Assembly: GCA_013396755.1 (NCBI GenBank)
Contig: VWZF01003241.1
Coordinates: 494,727 to 558,726 of the forward strand
Reading direction: 5' to 3'
Source: Sclerurus mexicanus
Taxonomy: Eukaryota; Chordata; Aves; Passeriformes; Furnariidae
Length of the DNA stretch: 64,000 nt
Position 1 is the stretch's first letter. The number at the start of each line of letters is the position of its first letter. Below, piece after piece: positions 33,501 through 45,500 of this stretch. The notes below the pieces were generated by a model. It worked only from the letters and a program-made list of their open reading frames with translations, was not told where the DNA came from and did no database searches. Position numbers and translations under genes: made by a program.

Positions 33501-36500
33501 GACCTGATCCAAACGTGTGTCTCAACCCAGCTAATCAGAGCCACCCCCACAGTGGTGTTGCAGCTCACTGTTGTCTCCTCATCCCACCTCCTCTCCCAAC
33601 CCTCCATCCTTTCATCTGATCTTGGCAGTCACCTGATCCCACAGCTTTGGTCTGAATGACTGGATGCTCTTTGGGCCTGATAGAAGGCTTAGGTGATTAA
33701 GATAGGTGTTCAAGCTGCTGCTGGAGAGGTGTCCTGGATCTCCAGGCAGCAGGAGCTTGGCTTAGGACAGTCTCTGGACTGCCAAGACTGCTCAGGAAGT
33801 GACTGCTGAGATGATGAATGTGCAGGACTGTGTGTTACCAGAGCAGCAGCCATGCGTAGTTTTGAGCTGCCACCAATCTCAGAAGAATTTGGGCAAGGGA
33901 GTACACTGAGTGTCAGAGGGCTTTGTCCATGAGGACCAAGCCTATGATGCAGAGAGGTGCCCTCACAGCAGCCATAGCTCACCTCTTTCTCTGCTCTTTA
34001 ACAAACAGGGGACGCACATCTATCGCTACCGACCCAGGACCCCCGCAGGCAGAGAGCAGGGCAAGGAGGTCTCCTGCTCCCCAACGCACGAGAAACCCCT
34101 CAGGGCCACCAAGTACAGAGGGGATGGAGCAGAACCCAAAAAGACCATTGCAGGCAGCCAGCCCTACTGGCAGAGCAAAGCCTTCAGCCCCAGCAAGCCC
34201 ACGGCGCCCGGCCACCTCTCCCCGAACAACCCCAGGGCATCAGGCAAGCGCTTCAGCCCCCTGCCCGAGAGCCAGAAGACAACCGAGGAGATGAGGACAC
34301 CCCTCGGCATCCCGCTCTCCAAACTGTCCCAGTCCAAGCACCTCAAGAACAGGGTTGCAGGAGCCCCAGGTGCTTCTACTGACTCCAAAAAGCAGCCCCC
34401 TGAGACCACGGGCCAGAAGGAGCACTAGGTGCTGGTGAAGGTGGTCTGGCAGGGCGAGAGCAGTGGTAGAGCGTGCCTGGAGCGCAGGCGACGCCCGCGT
34501 TACAATGGGGCAGGGGATTCTTGTTTACATTTACCTGGTCAGTGCACCAGTACCACGTGGCCATGATGGACAGCCCAAAAGTCATTCCGGTCCAGGGCAG
34601 GTCTCCAGACACCGGGTCTCGGAAGAGGTGCATGGCATCCGCTCTGGGCAGGTGGCAGGTAGTGTTGGGAATGATCTTGGATGGCACGGCTTTTAAATAG
34701 GCCTCTTCCAGGTTGGGGTAACCTCCAATCTCATTGAAAGCTGGAAAGCACCATTGGGGGAGTTGGTCAGAGTGGAGTAAAACCCAGTGGTCTGTGAGAT
34801 GAGCTGGCAAAATGCTCACCAGCTCGTTAACCCAGGAGTGCTGCCCAGAGAGGGGGGGCTCGTCCGTGATTGTGTTTTCTTCTACTTATTTAAGAGACTC
34901 TTCTATTACCATTTTGCACAGCAGGTCCCATTGCAGTCCACCCTCCCTTTGGAGGGTGACCCGAGTCCTGGGACAAACGCTCCTCAAGGGATCCACCTCT
35001 TTTAACCTTGTACTGTAAAAGCAACCTGTTCATTAAAGCTCCCTGGTCCCACGGCAGGAGAACCTCCCTAGGACTATTAAAATGCAAGATTAGGTGACCT
35101 TGGACTCGTTAAACTGTAGCTCAAGGTGCCTTGGCACAAGTGTCCGGCCAAACATTTTCTACTCTCCTGAGCACTTCCCCAGCATCCCCCATGTGCCCCT
35201 ACCCCCAAACCTCCAGCAACCAGTAAAAAAATAAGAAAAAAAAATTTAAAAAGACCCTTTTCACTGCATTTTTCCTAGGAAATGGGATCTGAGGTCTGAG
35301 CCTGAGCCTCAGTGAGGAGTATGTGCCATGAACAAGCCCTAGCAAGTGAGATCCAAGCCCTTGGCAGATGCCCTGTGCTCCTCCTGCTTGCAGCTGCTGC
35401 CAACCAGCCTTGGGCTCTGCCCTGGCCCCCCACCACCTCCCTGCTCCTTGCATCTCCCCCAGCACCTCCAGTGGGAGAACTATGGTGCCAGAGGCATGGC
35501 TTTTTGGAGGAGGGAGGGTGGGGAGGCACCAGCACTGTTTCCCACACACACCACGGCCACCCACACAGCAGCCTGGGGGAGACAAGCAGGGAGATGTGTT
35601 GGCACCCCCATACCCACAGCAGCTGGGGAGCGGAGAGGAGGCTCCAGAGGTTCATGGAGGGGAGACTCAAAGCAAGACCCACAAGCATCCCTCGGTGGAT
35701 TTCTCCAAATCTGGTCCAGCTGTCACATCCTGTGTCCCTTTGGCCACTGCGGTCCAGACCCTCAGCTTGGTCCCCTCCAGTGCAGCAGTATAAAGTGGGA
35801 ATGTGCTCCTGAGCAGTTTCCCTTCCACAGGACCATGCCCATGAGCACTGCTTCTTCAGACCAAATCCCTCACGTACCAGGTGCTGGGCGTTGGGATCAC
35901 CATCAAATGCCAGCTTGAATAAATCCCAATTTCCAAGCCACCCATCCTGCTCTGTTGTTCCCTCCTGCCAGAGGACAGCCCTCTCTCCCTGCAGTCCTCC
36001 CATTTCCATGACAAACACACAGCCCTGCCCTCATCCCCGGGCATCTCTTTGCCCTGAGGCTTTTGGGGAGGTGGCAAAGGGGCATCACCCACCATTGCAA
36101 TCCCCCCTTGCTATTTGTCCTCCCGTGTTTCACAGGGAGTCAGCATCTGCCAGCTCCTCCTGCTCTTGCAAAAGCAGCCCTGGCCCCTCTCCAGCCCTGG
36201 GTTTATCCAGGCGCCGGCTACTCCCAAGCTTTGCATGGGCGTTAGGCACCAACAAAGGCTCTCCAGAGACAGAGGCCGAGTGCTGAAAGCAGAGATTGGT
36301 GCCCGGGGGTGAGGGCCTGCTCCCTTCCCAAAGCTGTTCACCAGCAAGTCACGGCACCCACGCCTGCCAAGAAGGAAGAGCGGAGCAAAATCCTCGAGGC
36401 AGCAGATGCTGGGATCCAGCCCATGGGCTCTGCTGGGATTAACATTCCCTTGAATGGCAAGTGGGTGCAGGATGCCGGAGCTAAGCAGGGCCACCAATGA

Positions 36501-39500
36501 CACTGCCAAGGTCTCTGTTCAGCAAAGTGATTGTTAAACTGTCAGAGGGCAGGGTTAGATGGGATATTAGGAAAAAATTGTTCCCTGTGAGGGTGGGGAG
36601 GCCCTGGCACAGGTTGCCCAGAGAAGCTGTGGCTGCCCCATCCCTGGAAGTGTCCAAGGCCAGGCTGGATGGGGCTTGGAGCAACCTGGGCTGGTGGAAG
36701 GTGTTCCTTCCAACCCAAACCATTCCATGATTCTATTGAGAGTGTCCTTTATTAGCTGAGCTTGGTAGGAGCAGGAGAAAACCAAATACCTTTGGGGCAC
36801 ACCCTCTCCAGGTCCTGAGGTCTCCTCAGTCCTGAGGAAAAACCTGTGCAACCAGCAGCTTGTCTTTTGGCTCCCCCAACTCAGTCCCTGTGCCAGCACC
36901 TTCACCCCCCTGCACACACCGTGCCACGCTTGCAGGTAGCAAAGCCAAAACAAGCCGAGCTCTGCAGCTGCCCAGAGGGATTTTCCAGGTTTTGCCTACC
37001 TGCTCTCCCTCCTCTGGCTCTGTGCAGCTGCACCAGCCAAGCCTGGCAGAGACAAGGCTCAGAGAGCCCCACGGCCAAGCACACCCAGGCACCGTGTCCA
37101 AGGCACAGGCTGCAGCCACTGCTCTGTTCTGCCTTGACAGGCAACGAGCTCCTGTGCCCAGAGCAGCTCCGTGCTGCTGCTGGGGTAGTTAAGTGTTATT
37201 GTCCTTTCTCCAGGAAGTCTCTGTCCTTTCATTTGTTTCTTGTATATATACCTTGCTGTGTCCAAGGGCTCACCCAGGGGCAAGCTCTGCTCTGGCACAA
37301 GGGAGCAGCTGCAGGACTGGGCCTGTCACAGCTCTGGGGCTGCTCCCACCTCCACAGCACTGGGTCAAAGCCTTTCCTACCTGCCTTTTCCAGGAGATGG
37401 TGGAAATCATCTCAGGAATGCCTCTGGAAGTCATCCTCTGTAGTTAAACACCTGCCTTTGAAGCTGGGACCTGACTTTTTGCTTCCTGCTCCTCGGGGCC
37501 AAGAGCCTCAGTGACAGAACCAGGCTGATGAAAGCTCCCGGCCTCACAGGGATGCTCTGAGGCTGAATGTAGGGAGACAACAGTGCTGGGGGTTCAGGAA
37601 GGGCTGGTGATGAACCACAATCACTGCAGCCCAGAGCAGGGCACAGCACCACCCTCCACATCCCACCCCTGAAGCCGTGCCTTGTTCCAGCACCACGTTC
37701 TGCTGTGCACGTCCCCAGGCAGTGGGATCATGTCTGAAGATCCCACCAAAACACTCAGAGCAGAACTGGGAATGCTGCTTTTCTCTCAAGCACTTGATCA
37801 GTCTCAGAGGGAGGGGCAAACATGCCAAGCAGCAATGCCCACAGGAACGTCACCTCTACTGGGGACAGTCCCACATGGAGCATAAGGGGGAAGCTCCACG
37901 GCGTCTGCACCTGGAGGAACAGCATGCAGGGGAAGTCAAGGGGACACAGGGGCACCACAGACTTCATTTAGGTGATTGCCACAGGACCAAAGTCCTGCTG
38001 GGCATCTTGGCCATCAGATTGCCCAGACTGAGTGTTTTTATTTGTTTCCAAGACCACCTGAGCGAGGAGGGAAGGTGCCCCTGGAGCAGCCCTTACCTTT
38101 CACTGCCAGCACGATGGCTCCCAGGACCATGATGAGCGTCTGCAGCGCATCGGTGTAGATGACGGCCGCCAGCCCCCCTGCACGAGAGCAAGGCAGAGGG
38201 TCAGGAATACTGCTGGATTCGGGCTTGGAACAGTCAGGAAGTCCAAATAAAACTTCCCAAGGGGGTGTACTGTCACCAGCCTCAGCCTGCTGACACTGTG
38301 GTGGTGGGGGGCTACAGTGGGAAGGGGGAACAGCTCTTTGGTGGTTCTGGTGTCAAGGGGGAACAGCACCCCAGAGAGGGGGTGAGGGGAGCAGCCAAAA
38401 GCCACAGGGGCTGCAGCCTCACTGGGGCAGGGAGGGGAGCCAAGGGATGGCAGGAGGAGAGGGATGCAGCCCCAACATCTCCACACAGTCAGGAGGACTG
38501 CAGCCAGCCTCAACCCCAGCTCTTTGGATGCTTCAGCAGCACATCACATTCAGGACATTGATCATTTACCAACCTCTGCTTAACGCCAGGTTTCCCCTTT
38601 GTACACCCTCAGCTCTCCTCCAAACCCTACAGTTTCATTTTTCCAGTACATGGTGCTTAGTGGGATTCCCTCGGCCAGCCAGCCAGCAGCATTTCTCCCT
38701 TTCCATCCCGAGCTCTCCCTCCAGACCTGCTGCAAACCCAGCACCTGCTCACCCAACCAGAAATCACTCAGCACACAAGCAGAAGCATTAGAAAGTAGCA
38801 GAGCTAAAGAAAATGGGTCAAAAATTGAATCAGTGTCAAGCCCAGCCACTGAACTGTATCCCAAGAATTCAGGGCTGCACCATCCAGGCCTTGCCTGGGG
38901 TTTGCAGGGCTGTTCTTGGGATCAGGGTGATGCAATGATCACACCTGTCTGAGCTCACTCCGAGGTGCCTCACATCACAACAAGCCTTGTGGGCAGGAAA
39001 AACCCGAGATGGGATTTGCTTAAAACCAAAGTCTTGCAAAATCCACCCTGTTATGGATACACTTAAACCGTTTCCCGTTTTGATGGCCGGGGTGAGATAA
39101 CGAGGGTAAAATTACTGCTGGGTGTCTCCACTGGCACTACCAGGGGAGGGAATGTCCCAGCCAACATAATAACCCAAAGGGCTGCCAAGGATACACAGTC
39201 CCACGGTCTGAGTGGGACTGTGAGCCAGGAACCCACAATTTCCAACACCAGCTCCAAACCCTCATCACCTCTGGATCACAGAAGGAACCTGTGGATTGAC
39301 CCTGCACAAAATCAGCTGGTCCCACAATGGGGAAACGTGGGCAAGAAGTATTCCCAAAAGTTTTGTGGAGAGAGGGCAGCAGGTTGCATTGAGGGCAGGG
39401 CAGGAGGGAGGGAAAGGAGTTGGGTAAAGGGCTCTCAGGTTGTAGATTCCATAATAATAGTCCTGTAATAGGAGAAGCCCTGATTATTGCTGTTACAAAT

Positions 39501-42500
39501 AGGTACACACAAGAAAGTGCTCAGGTACGTGGTGGGGGAGGAGTTATTAGTAATGAAAAGATGTAATGACAAAGGAGAGGTCATGGGCTGAGTCATCACC
39601 TGAGCTGACTCTCCAGAAGGCTGGATAGGGCCGGAAGATGAACCCCACTGGTATAACCCCCTAAAACCTTCCAAAAATAACAATAGTAAAATAAAAGCAG
39701 GAGGGTGAGTGGTGTGGTTCAAACCAAGAAGGAAGATTGAGGCCAACAGATGCTGAGCAACCTACCTGCAATGGTGTAGAGCCCCGTGACCACCAGCATC
39801 AGGATGGTGGAGAGGTAGAGGTCCCAGCCCAGGCAGACTTGCACGAAGAGGGCCCCCGAGTACAGGTCTGTCTGTGCGTGGAAGAAGAAACAGGGGGGCT
39901 GGGACAGGTGACATCCATCACCCAAGGGATGTTGCAAGAGCAGCACAGCAGGGAAACAGCCAGCTCTGAGGGTTCAGTGAGGACACAGAACCCTGGAATG
40001 GTCTAGATTGGAAGGGACCTTAAAGGTCATCCAGTGCCACCCCCTGCCAAGGACAGGGACACCTTCCACTGTCCCAGGTTGCTCCAACCTGGCCTTGGAC
40101 TCTTCCAGGGATGGGGCAGCCACAGCTTCTCTGGGAACCTGTGCCAGGGCCTGCCCACCCTCCCAGGGAGGAATTTCTTCCTAATATCCAATCTCTCCTC
40201 TGAGTTTAAAACCATTCTCCCTGGTCCTACCACTATCTGCCTGTATAGAAAGTTACTTTATCTCTTTTTTACAAGCCCCTTTAAGGACTGGAAGTCCACA
40301 ATGAGGTCTCCATGGAGCCTTCTCTGACATCACATGGCACGTGCCAGGGGAACACTCCTGAAGGGTCCCAGGTGAGTGGCCGTGTCACTGCTGCAGATGG
40401 GTGTCACCTTCCCCCAGCCCCAGAGGAGCAGAGCAGGCAGCTCCAGCCATCACTGTACACACTGGGGGTTGTCATGGCTTGGTGGGAATGACATGTAAAG
40501 CAGAGACTCGGAGCTGGGGCACCTCCTCCAACAAAAGCAGCGATGCTGTGGGAGGACAGGACCAGGTGCAATGGCAGTGCCACCACCACGTCTCCACCCA
40601 CAGCTGAGCTCAGCCATCCCCAGCTCTCAGCTGGGGCATCTTCTCAAATCAGGGCATCCCGTTTGGAGAAGGGAGTGAGGCCAGAAGGGGCAGGAAGAGG
40701 CAAGACAAGCTGACTCCACACCCTTGCCTGGAGCCACGATGGGTTCCCACAGCCAAGACATCAGCTCTGATTTGACATCTCTCTTCACACACCTCCCAAA
40801 AACCATCCCCCAGAAGCAAGGCTGTCTTGCCCAGTCATGTGGGAGCAGTTGCTTGGGATTAGTAAGGTGTTATTTCCCATATCACACCTCCTTGGCCCAA
40901 CTCTGCCCTTCCTCCTCCCAGCACTGCTCCAGGACACTCCCATACAGGAGCTGAGGACCATCCTCAGCTGATGGAGAGGGACCATGCAATGGAAAAGCCG
41001 AGATGTGCGTTGGCTCCATCAGCTCAAAACCCAGTAGGTGAGCACACCTTCAGCTTCAGCACCACACAAAGCCATTCCCCAGTAGGTGAACCCACAGTGT
41101 TAGACACAACCTTGATTAAATTGAATTGAACCAACCAGGATCTTGAGGATCCTGATTCAGGGACTCTTCCATGACATCTGAACAAGGCCTTACACCACAG
41201 TCATGTCTGGCATTCCCAAGGGAGGTACTACGTGTCCTCAGCTGCACCTGGGATTGGCCATGTGTCTGGGAGAGTGCTTGTCAGCACAAAGAGGGAATTC
41301 AGCCCTGGAATGACCTCTTGAAGAGGAACCAACTCACAGGCAAACAAGCCATAATCTCTGACAGTGGCTCCTTTCCATCACAAATACAATCCAAACACAG
41401 CTTGATACTACCAAGAAGCCCTAAAAAGGGACACCTAAACTATTCACACAGTGCAAGCTTCAGCAACAAGGCAGAAAAGCTTCAACCAAAGGCCCTCAAC
41501 CACCTCCTCCCCATACAACCCGAAATGGGAACCCAAAATATTTTAAGCCTTCCCTAACACAGTGCCAGCCCAGAATCCTTGCTGTCTTCCAGAGCTCCCC
41601 ATGTCCCTTGGAGGTATCCATCACTTGCCACATCAGCACCAGTCAGGAAGTTTTTCCTGCCCTGTGACTCTCTGCTTCTCCAGCAACCCTTCCCCACAGC
41701 CCAGCTGGAAGATTCAGCCCTGGACAGGATATTTCATAATTGCTTCTCCTGGCTTTCTCAATGCTTAATCATTTTTGCAGTCGTCTGCAAATGAGTCAAA
41801 GCCTTTGCTATGAGGAAGCAGAGGTATCTCCACCTCCCTTCCTGGTAATTCTGCAAGGGTGGGAAAAAATAAAAGCACATGTGACCGAGTTGTTAATAAG
41901 ACAACCCAAATACAAAAACAAGCTAATTAAAACCAGGTATGACCTATTCATAAAATAGGCCCTTTCAACCTTAAAAGGAGGGGAGAAGCCTTTGAAGTCA
42001 GGCTTCATAATCCAGAGAGATCTCTGCCTCCACCAGTGACCTCACTTGGAAACTCGTTCTTACCTAATGTTGTTAATGCCTTCCCAATGAAAGATGGCTT
42101 TGGAGACAGCTTGGGATTAACAATTGGTGAAGCCAGAACCTTGGTAGAACGAGTTACCCAGGGTGCAGAGGAGTCTCCAGGGGCCCTTCACCAGGGCTGG
42201 GACACCTGTGAAACTCCTCACGTGTTCTTAGCCAGGGGGATGCCACCTCTCAGCAGGATTTTTGGCTGCCCTGCTGTACCCTGCCATGAAACATGGAAAG
42301 CTGGGGTGTACCCAAGGGAGAGGAGGGACTGTCACTCCCCGTGCCCCAAAAGAAGAGCCAAGGGAGCAGCACTGATGCTGTGTCTCAGCTGGGGAGAACG
42401 TGGAGCAAAGATCCATCCACACAGAAACCTCTGCAGGGAGGGGAGGCAGGAAAAGCCCATCTAATCCCAGGCTTTGAGGCAACCCCCAGCAAGGACCAAA

Positions 42501-45500
42501 GGAAACTCCCCAGGAGACAGCCCTGACTAATCGCTCCAAGCTTAACACTCCCCTCTGTGGCCACCAGTGGGGACAGGGACACTGGGCCAGTTTGGCAACG
42601 CTGGTGTGTCTGCAGACACTTATCCTAGCCCACTGCTGGAAACAGCCATTGTCTGTGGGATTTACTGTGAATGGAGCCAGATGCCAAGATAATCCCCTTA
42701 TTAGGCTGATTCCTCTTCTGTTGCATCCTGCCTGACTCAGAGATCAGAGAAAGCTCAGTAGACCAAGGAAACCAAAGCACTGGCTGAGGAAAGGCTCAGG
42801 AAGAGGAGTTTGGGAGTGTCCACCAGGCTCCAAAGAGGAGGTTGTGCTGAGAAGGGCCCAGAGAGCCACAGAGCTTCCCATGGGAGCCGGCACTGCATGG
42901 GGGTCATCTACAGGGTCATCTGGCCTTAGGCAAGGAGTGACACCACAACCATGTCTCCAGCTAAGAATGAGTTTGTAGGACATCCATCCCCCTGGGCAAA
43001 GGCACGGAGAGACTGGAAACCAAAGAGATCAAGCACAGCCCCATGACATGGTAGGGCACCATCTGGTAAGAGAAGAGGGGACATGGGTGATAGTCTGGAA
43101 AGAGACCACCTCAGACTACCAGTGACCTCTTCTTCAGAGGAGCAAGAACAAACTACCCCAGCAGAAATCCTATCCCAGCTTCCAACCTTTCCTTTAAACA
43201 GCAGCAGGGATGCGTGTGAATCCCACGGATTCCCTGCAGATCACGAAATCAGGGAACAGCACCGCAGACAAATGTGCTCCTACATCTCCCCCAAACTCCT
43301 ACTGGGTCTTTTCTGGGAGCAGGGAAGAAATGTGACACAGGAGGGGAATGAGTGGCAACAGTTTATTGGGCATAAGAGCAATCAGAGTGTCACTGCCCAG
43401 ACTTGCAAACTGGGCTGGTGCTCCAGGAGCCACCAAGGTGATTTCAGGAGTAATACTGTAGGAGTTTCAACAGCATAGAGGATTAGGATATAAATACTAC
43501 CAGATTAATGGGAAGAATGCCCTCCAGTAGGGCAGGGCATGCTTTTGTGGGGGGAAAAACAGGTGACAGCTGCACCAACGGAGTCACCAGTGTCACCTCT
43601 GACAGTGTGTAAATGGGAAGGGCTGCTCCCCCCGAACCTGCCAGTTAAACCCAAAGTACAGTGCCTTGCCCAAGCGCAGAGAGCAGCTTGGGAAGGGGGG
43701 AGGGTCTCCTGGAGCTGGGGACATCCCCTCAGCAGCCCCTCCCTTTGCAATGAGTGCTGATGGATGTGCACAGCCTGCCGTTTCTGGGCTGCTCCAGCCC
43801 ACCACATCCCTTGAAGGGAGACCCAGAGGATCCCCCACAGCTCAGCCCGGGGCCCGGGGCTGCAGAAAGGCTGTGCAGGGTGAGATGCTGCATCCAGCCA
43901 GGGTGATGGAGCTGGCAGGGGCAGAGGCAGGCACCGAGTGCCTCGACATAGGGAGACACACACCAGCAGTGCCCCTCCTGCCTCAGACAGCCTCATGCAA
44001 AAGCACTTGCAGCCAGACACCTGCAAAAGCACTTTTCCTTTAGCCCCAGCAGAGCCCAGGTTGGATCCACCTGCTCCATGAGGGCAGGATTGCTCCCTCA
44101 GGCAGGTTTTCTCTCCAGATTTTCCAAGCTGTTTGCTCTTGATCTCTGCCTTGCTGTCTCCAGCCCCCAGGGCTGTCTGTGCCCGGCTCTCTCCTGCTTG
44201 CCCTAGACCTGGTATCACAGGCTCTTTAGCTGTTTTACCTGGGTTAAACTCTTCCCACGGTTATCACCATGAGCGCAGGCTGCACACAGGGAGTTGTGAA
44301 CGAGGTCAAAATGAGGGGAAAGCATCCCTGTGGAAAAGTGCCTGGAAATCAGGCACTATCTGTACAGGCTTGAATATCTTACAGCTGCAGCAAGGCTTCC
44401 TTTCCTCAGAAAACCCACCCACGCTCCCTAAAGCAATGAATACATTCCCAGTTCAGTGCCTGGCTCTGCTGGGTCCCTCGAGGATGCGGAAAAGCATCAC
44501 TTGCAGAGCATGGAGACAAACCCAGCCCATGCAGCCCAACCTCTGAGCATGTTTCACCCACAGCCTCTGCTACAAGGCAGGTCTGGGAATTCTGACATGC
44601 CCTGTCTGGGTTACACAGACAGCACTGCTGGATCTACCTATGAACTCGTGGGGTGTCACAGGCAGCTCCTGCCCACAAATTCCCACCTTTTGTTCCACTC
44701 CCTCCTGGAACATCCTGCAGCAGCTGCTCTCCTCTGATTTGGCTACACAAGGCTTGAGCCCAAAAATAACCTTTTGGTAGCTGTATTGGTCGTGGATTTC
44801 TGACAAAGGTAAGGGGGAGCTACTCACTGAGATTTTGGTGAAGATGGAGAGCAGCAGCGACAGGCTGGAGAGGTACATCCGGATCCTCTCCCCTCCAAAC
44901 CTCCGCTGGAGGTACTCGGGCATCGTGACAATCTGCCAGGGAGGAGAGAGAGACATCACTGCCCTGTCCAGGGCCCATCCTCCAGGGAAGGGGCATGGGG
45001 ACAGTGGTATTCCCAGAGCAGGACTCAGGAGCCCCACAGCACAGTGGTGACAGTCCTCCTGGGAGCAGGGGGGCTGTACGGGGCCACGCTCCCCACAGCA
45101 GGCTCAGGCGGGCTGTACGTACCCCAGAGGAGATGTAGACTGGCACGAACACCCAGGCAAGTGCCAGAAGAGCATAGGTCGCCTGTTGGGAAGGAGGAAC
45201 ATGGCAGAGCCAGAAAAAACACGGACCCTGCTCCAGCTCAACACTAACTGCAGGCGTAAACACTGTCCCTGCTCCTGACCCAGCCCTGGCTCACCCTTGA
45301 AGGCACATTGACATCCCCAAATGTCCTCAGACTGCAGGCATGGGGTCATGGTAGACACCCCTCAGCCCCCTGCCAGCAGTAACCTGCTTCCCTCAGCCCT
45401 TCAGCTCCTGACTGGACATTTCCCACCAACTCCTTGAGCACCACACAATTCAAATGCTTTTTTTTTTTTGGCTGCAGATCCCAAGGACTTTGGCTACAAC

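Larger units (their letters stand above)
34741..38096. other. SLC5A10 intron 7
   Basis: A 3.4-kb intron that also carries the end of the predicted FAM83G 3' UTR (to about 35060). It holds a CR1 3' end at 36543-36737. No other exon or RNA gene was recognised. Confidence 0.6.

Noticed and set aside
43505..44218. 237-codon open frame on - in SLC5A10 intron 5
   Set aside because: No domain and no exon-like boundaries; chance frame.
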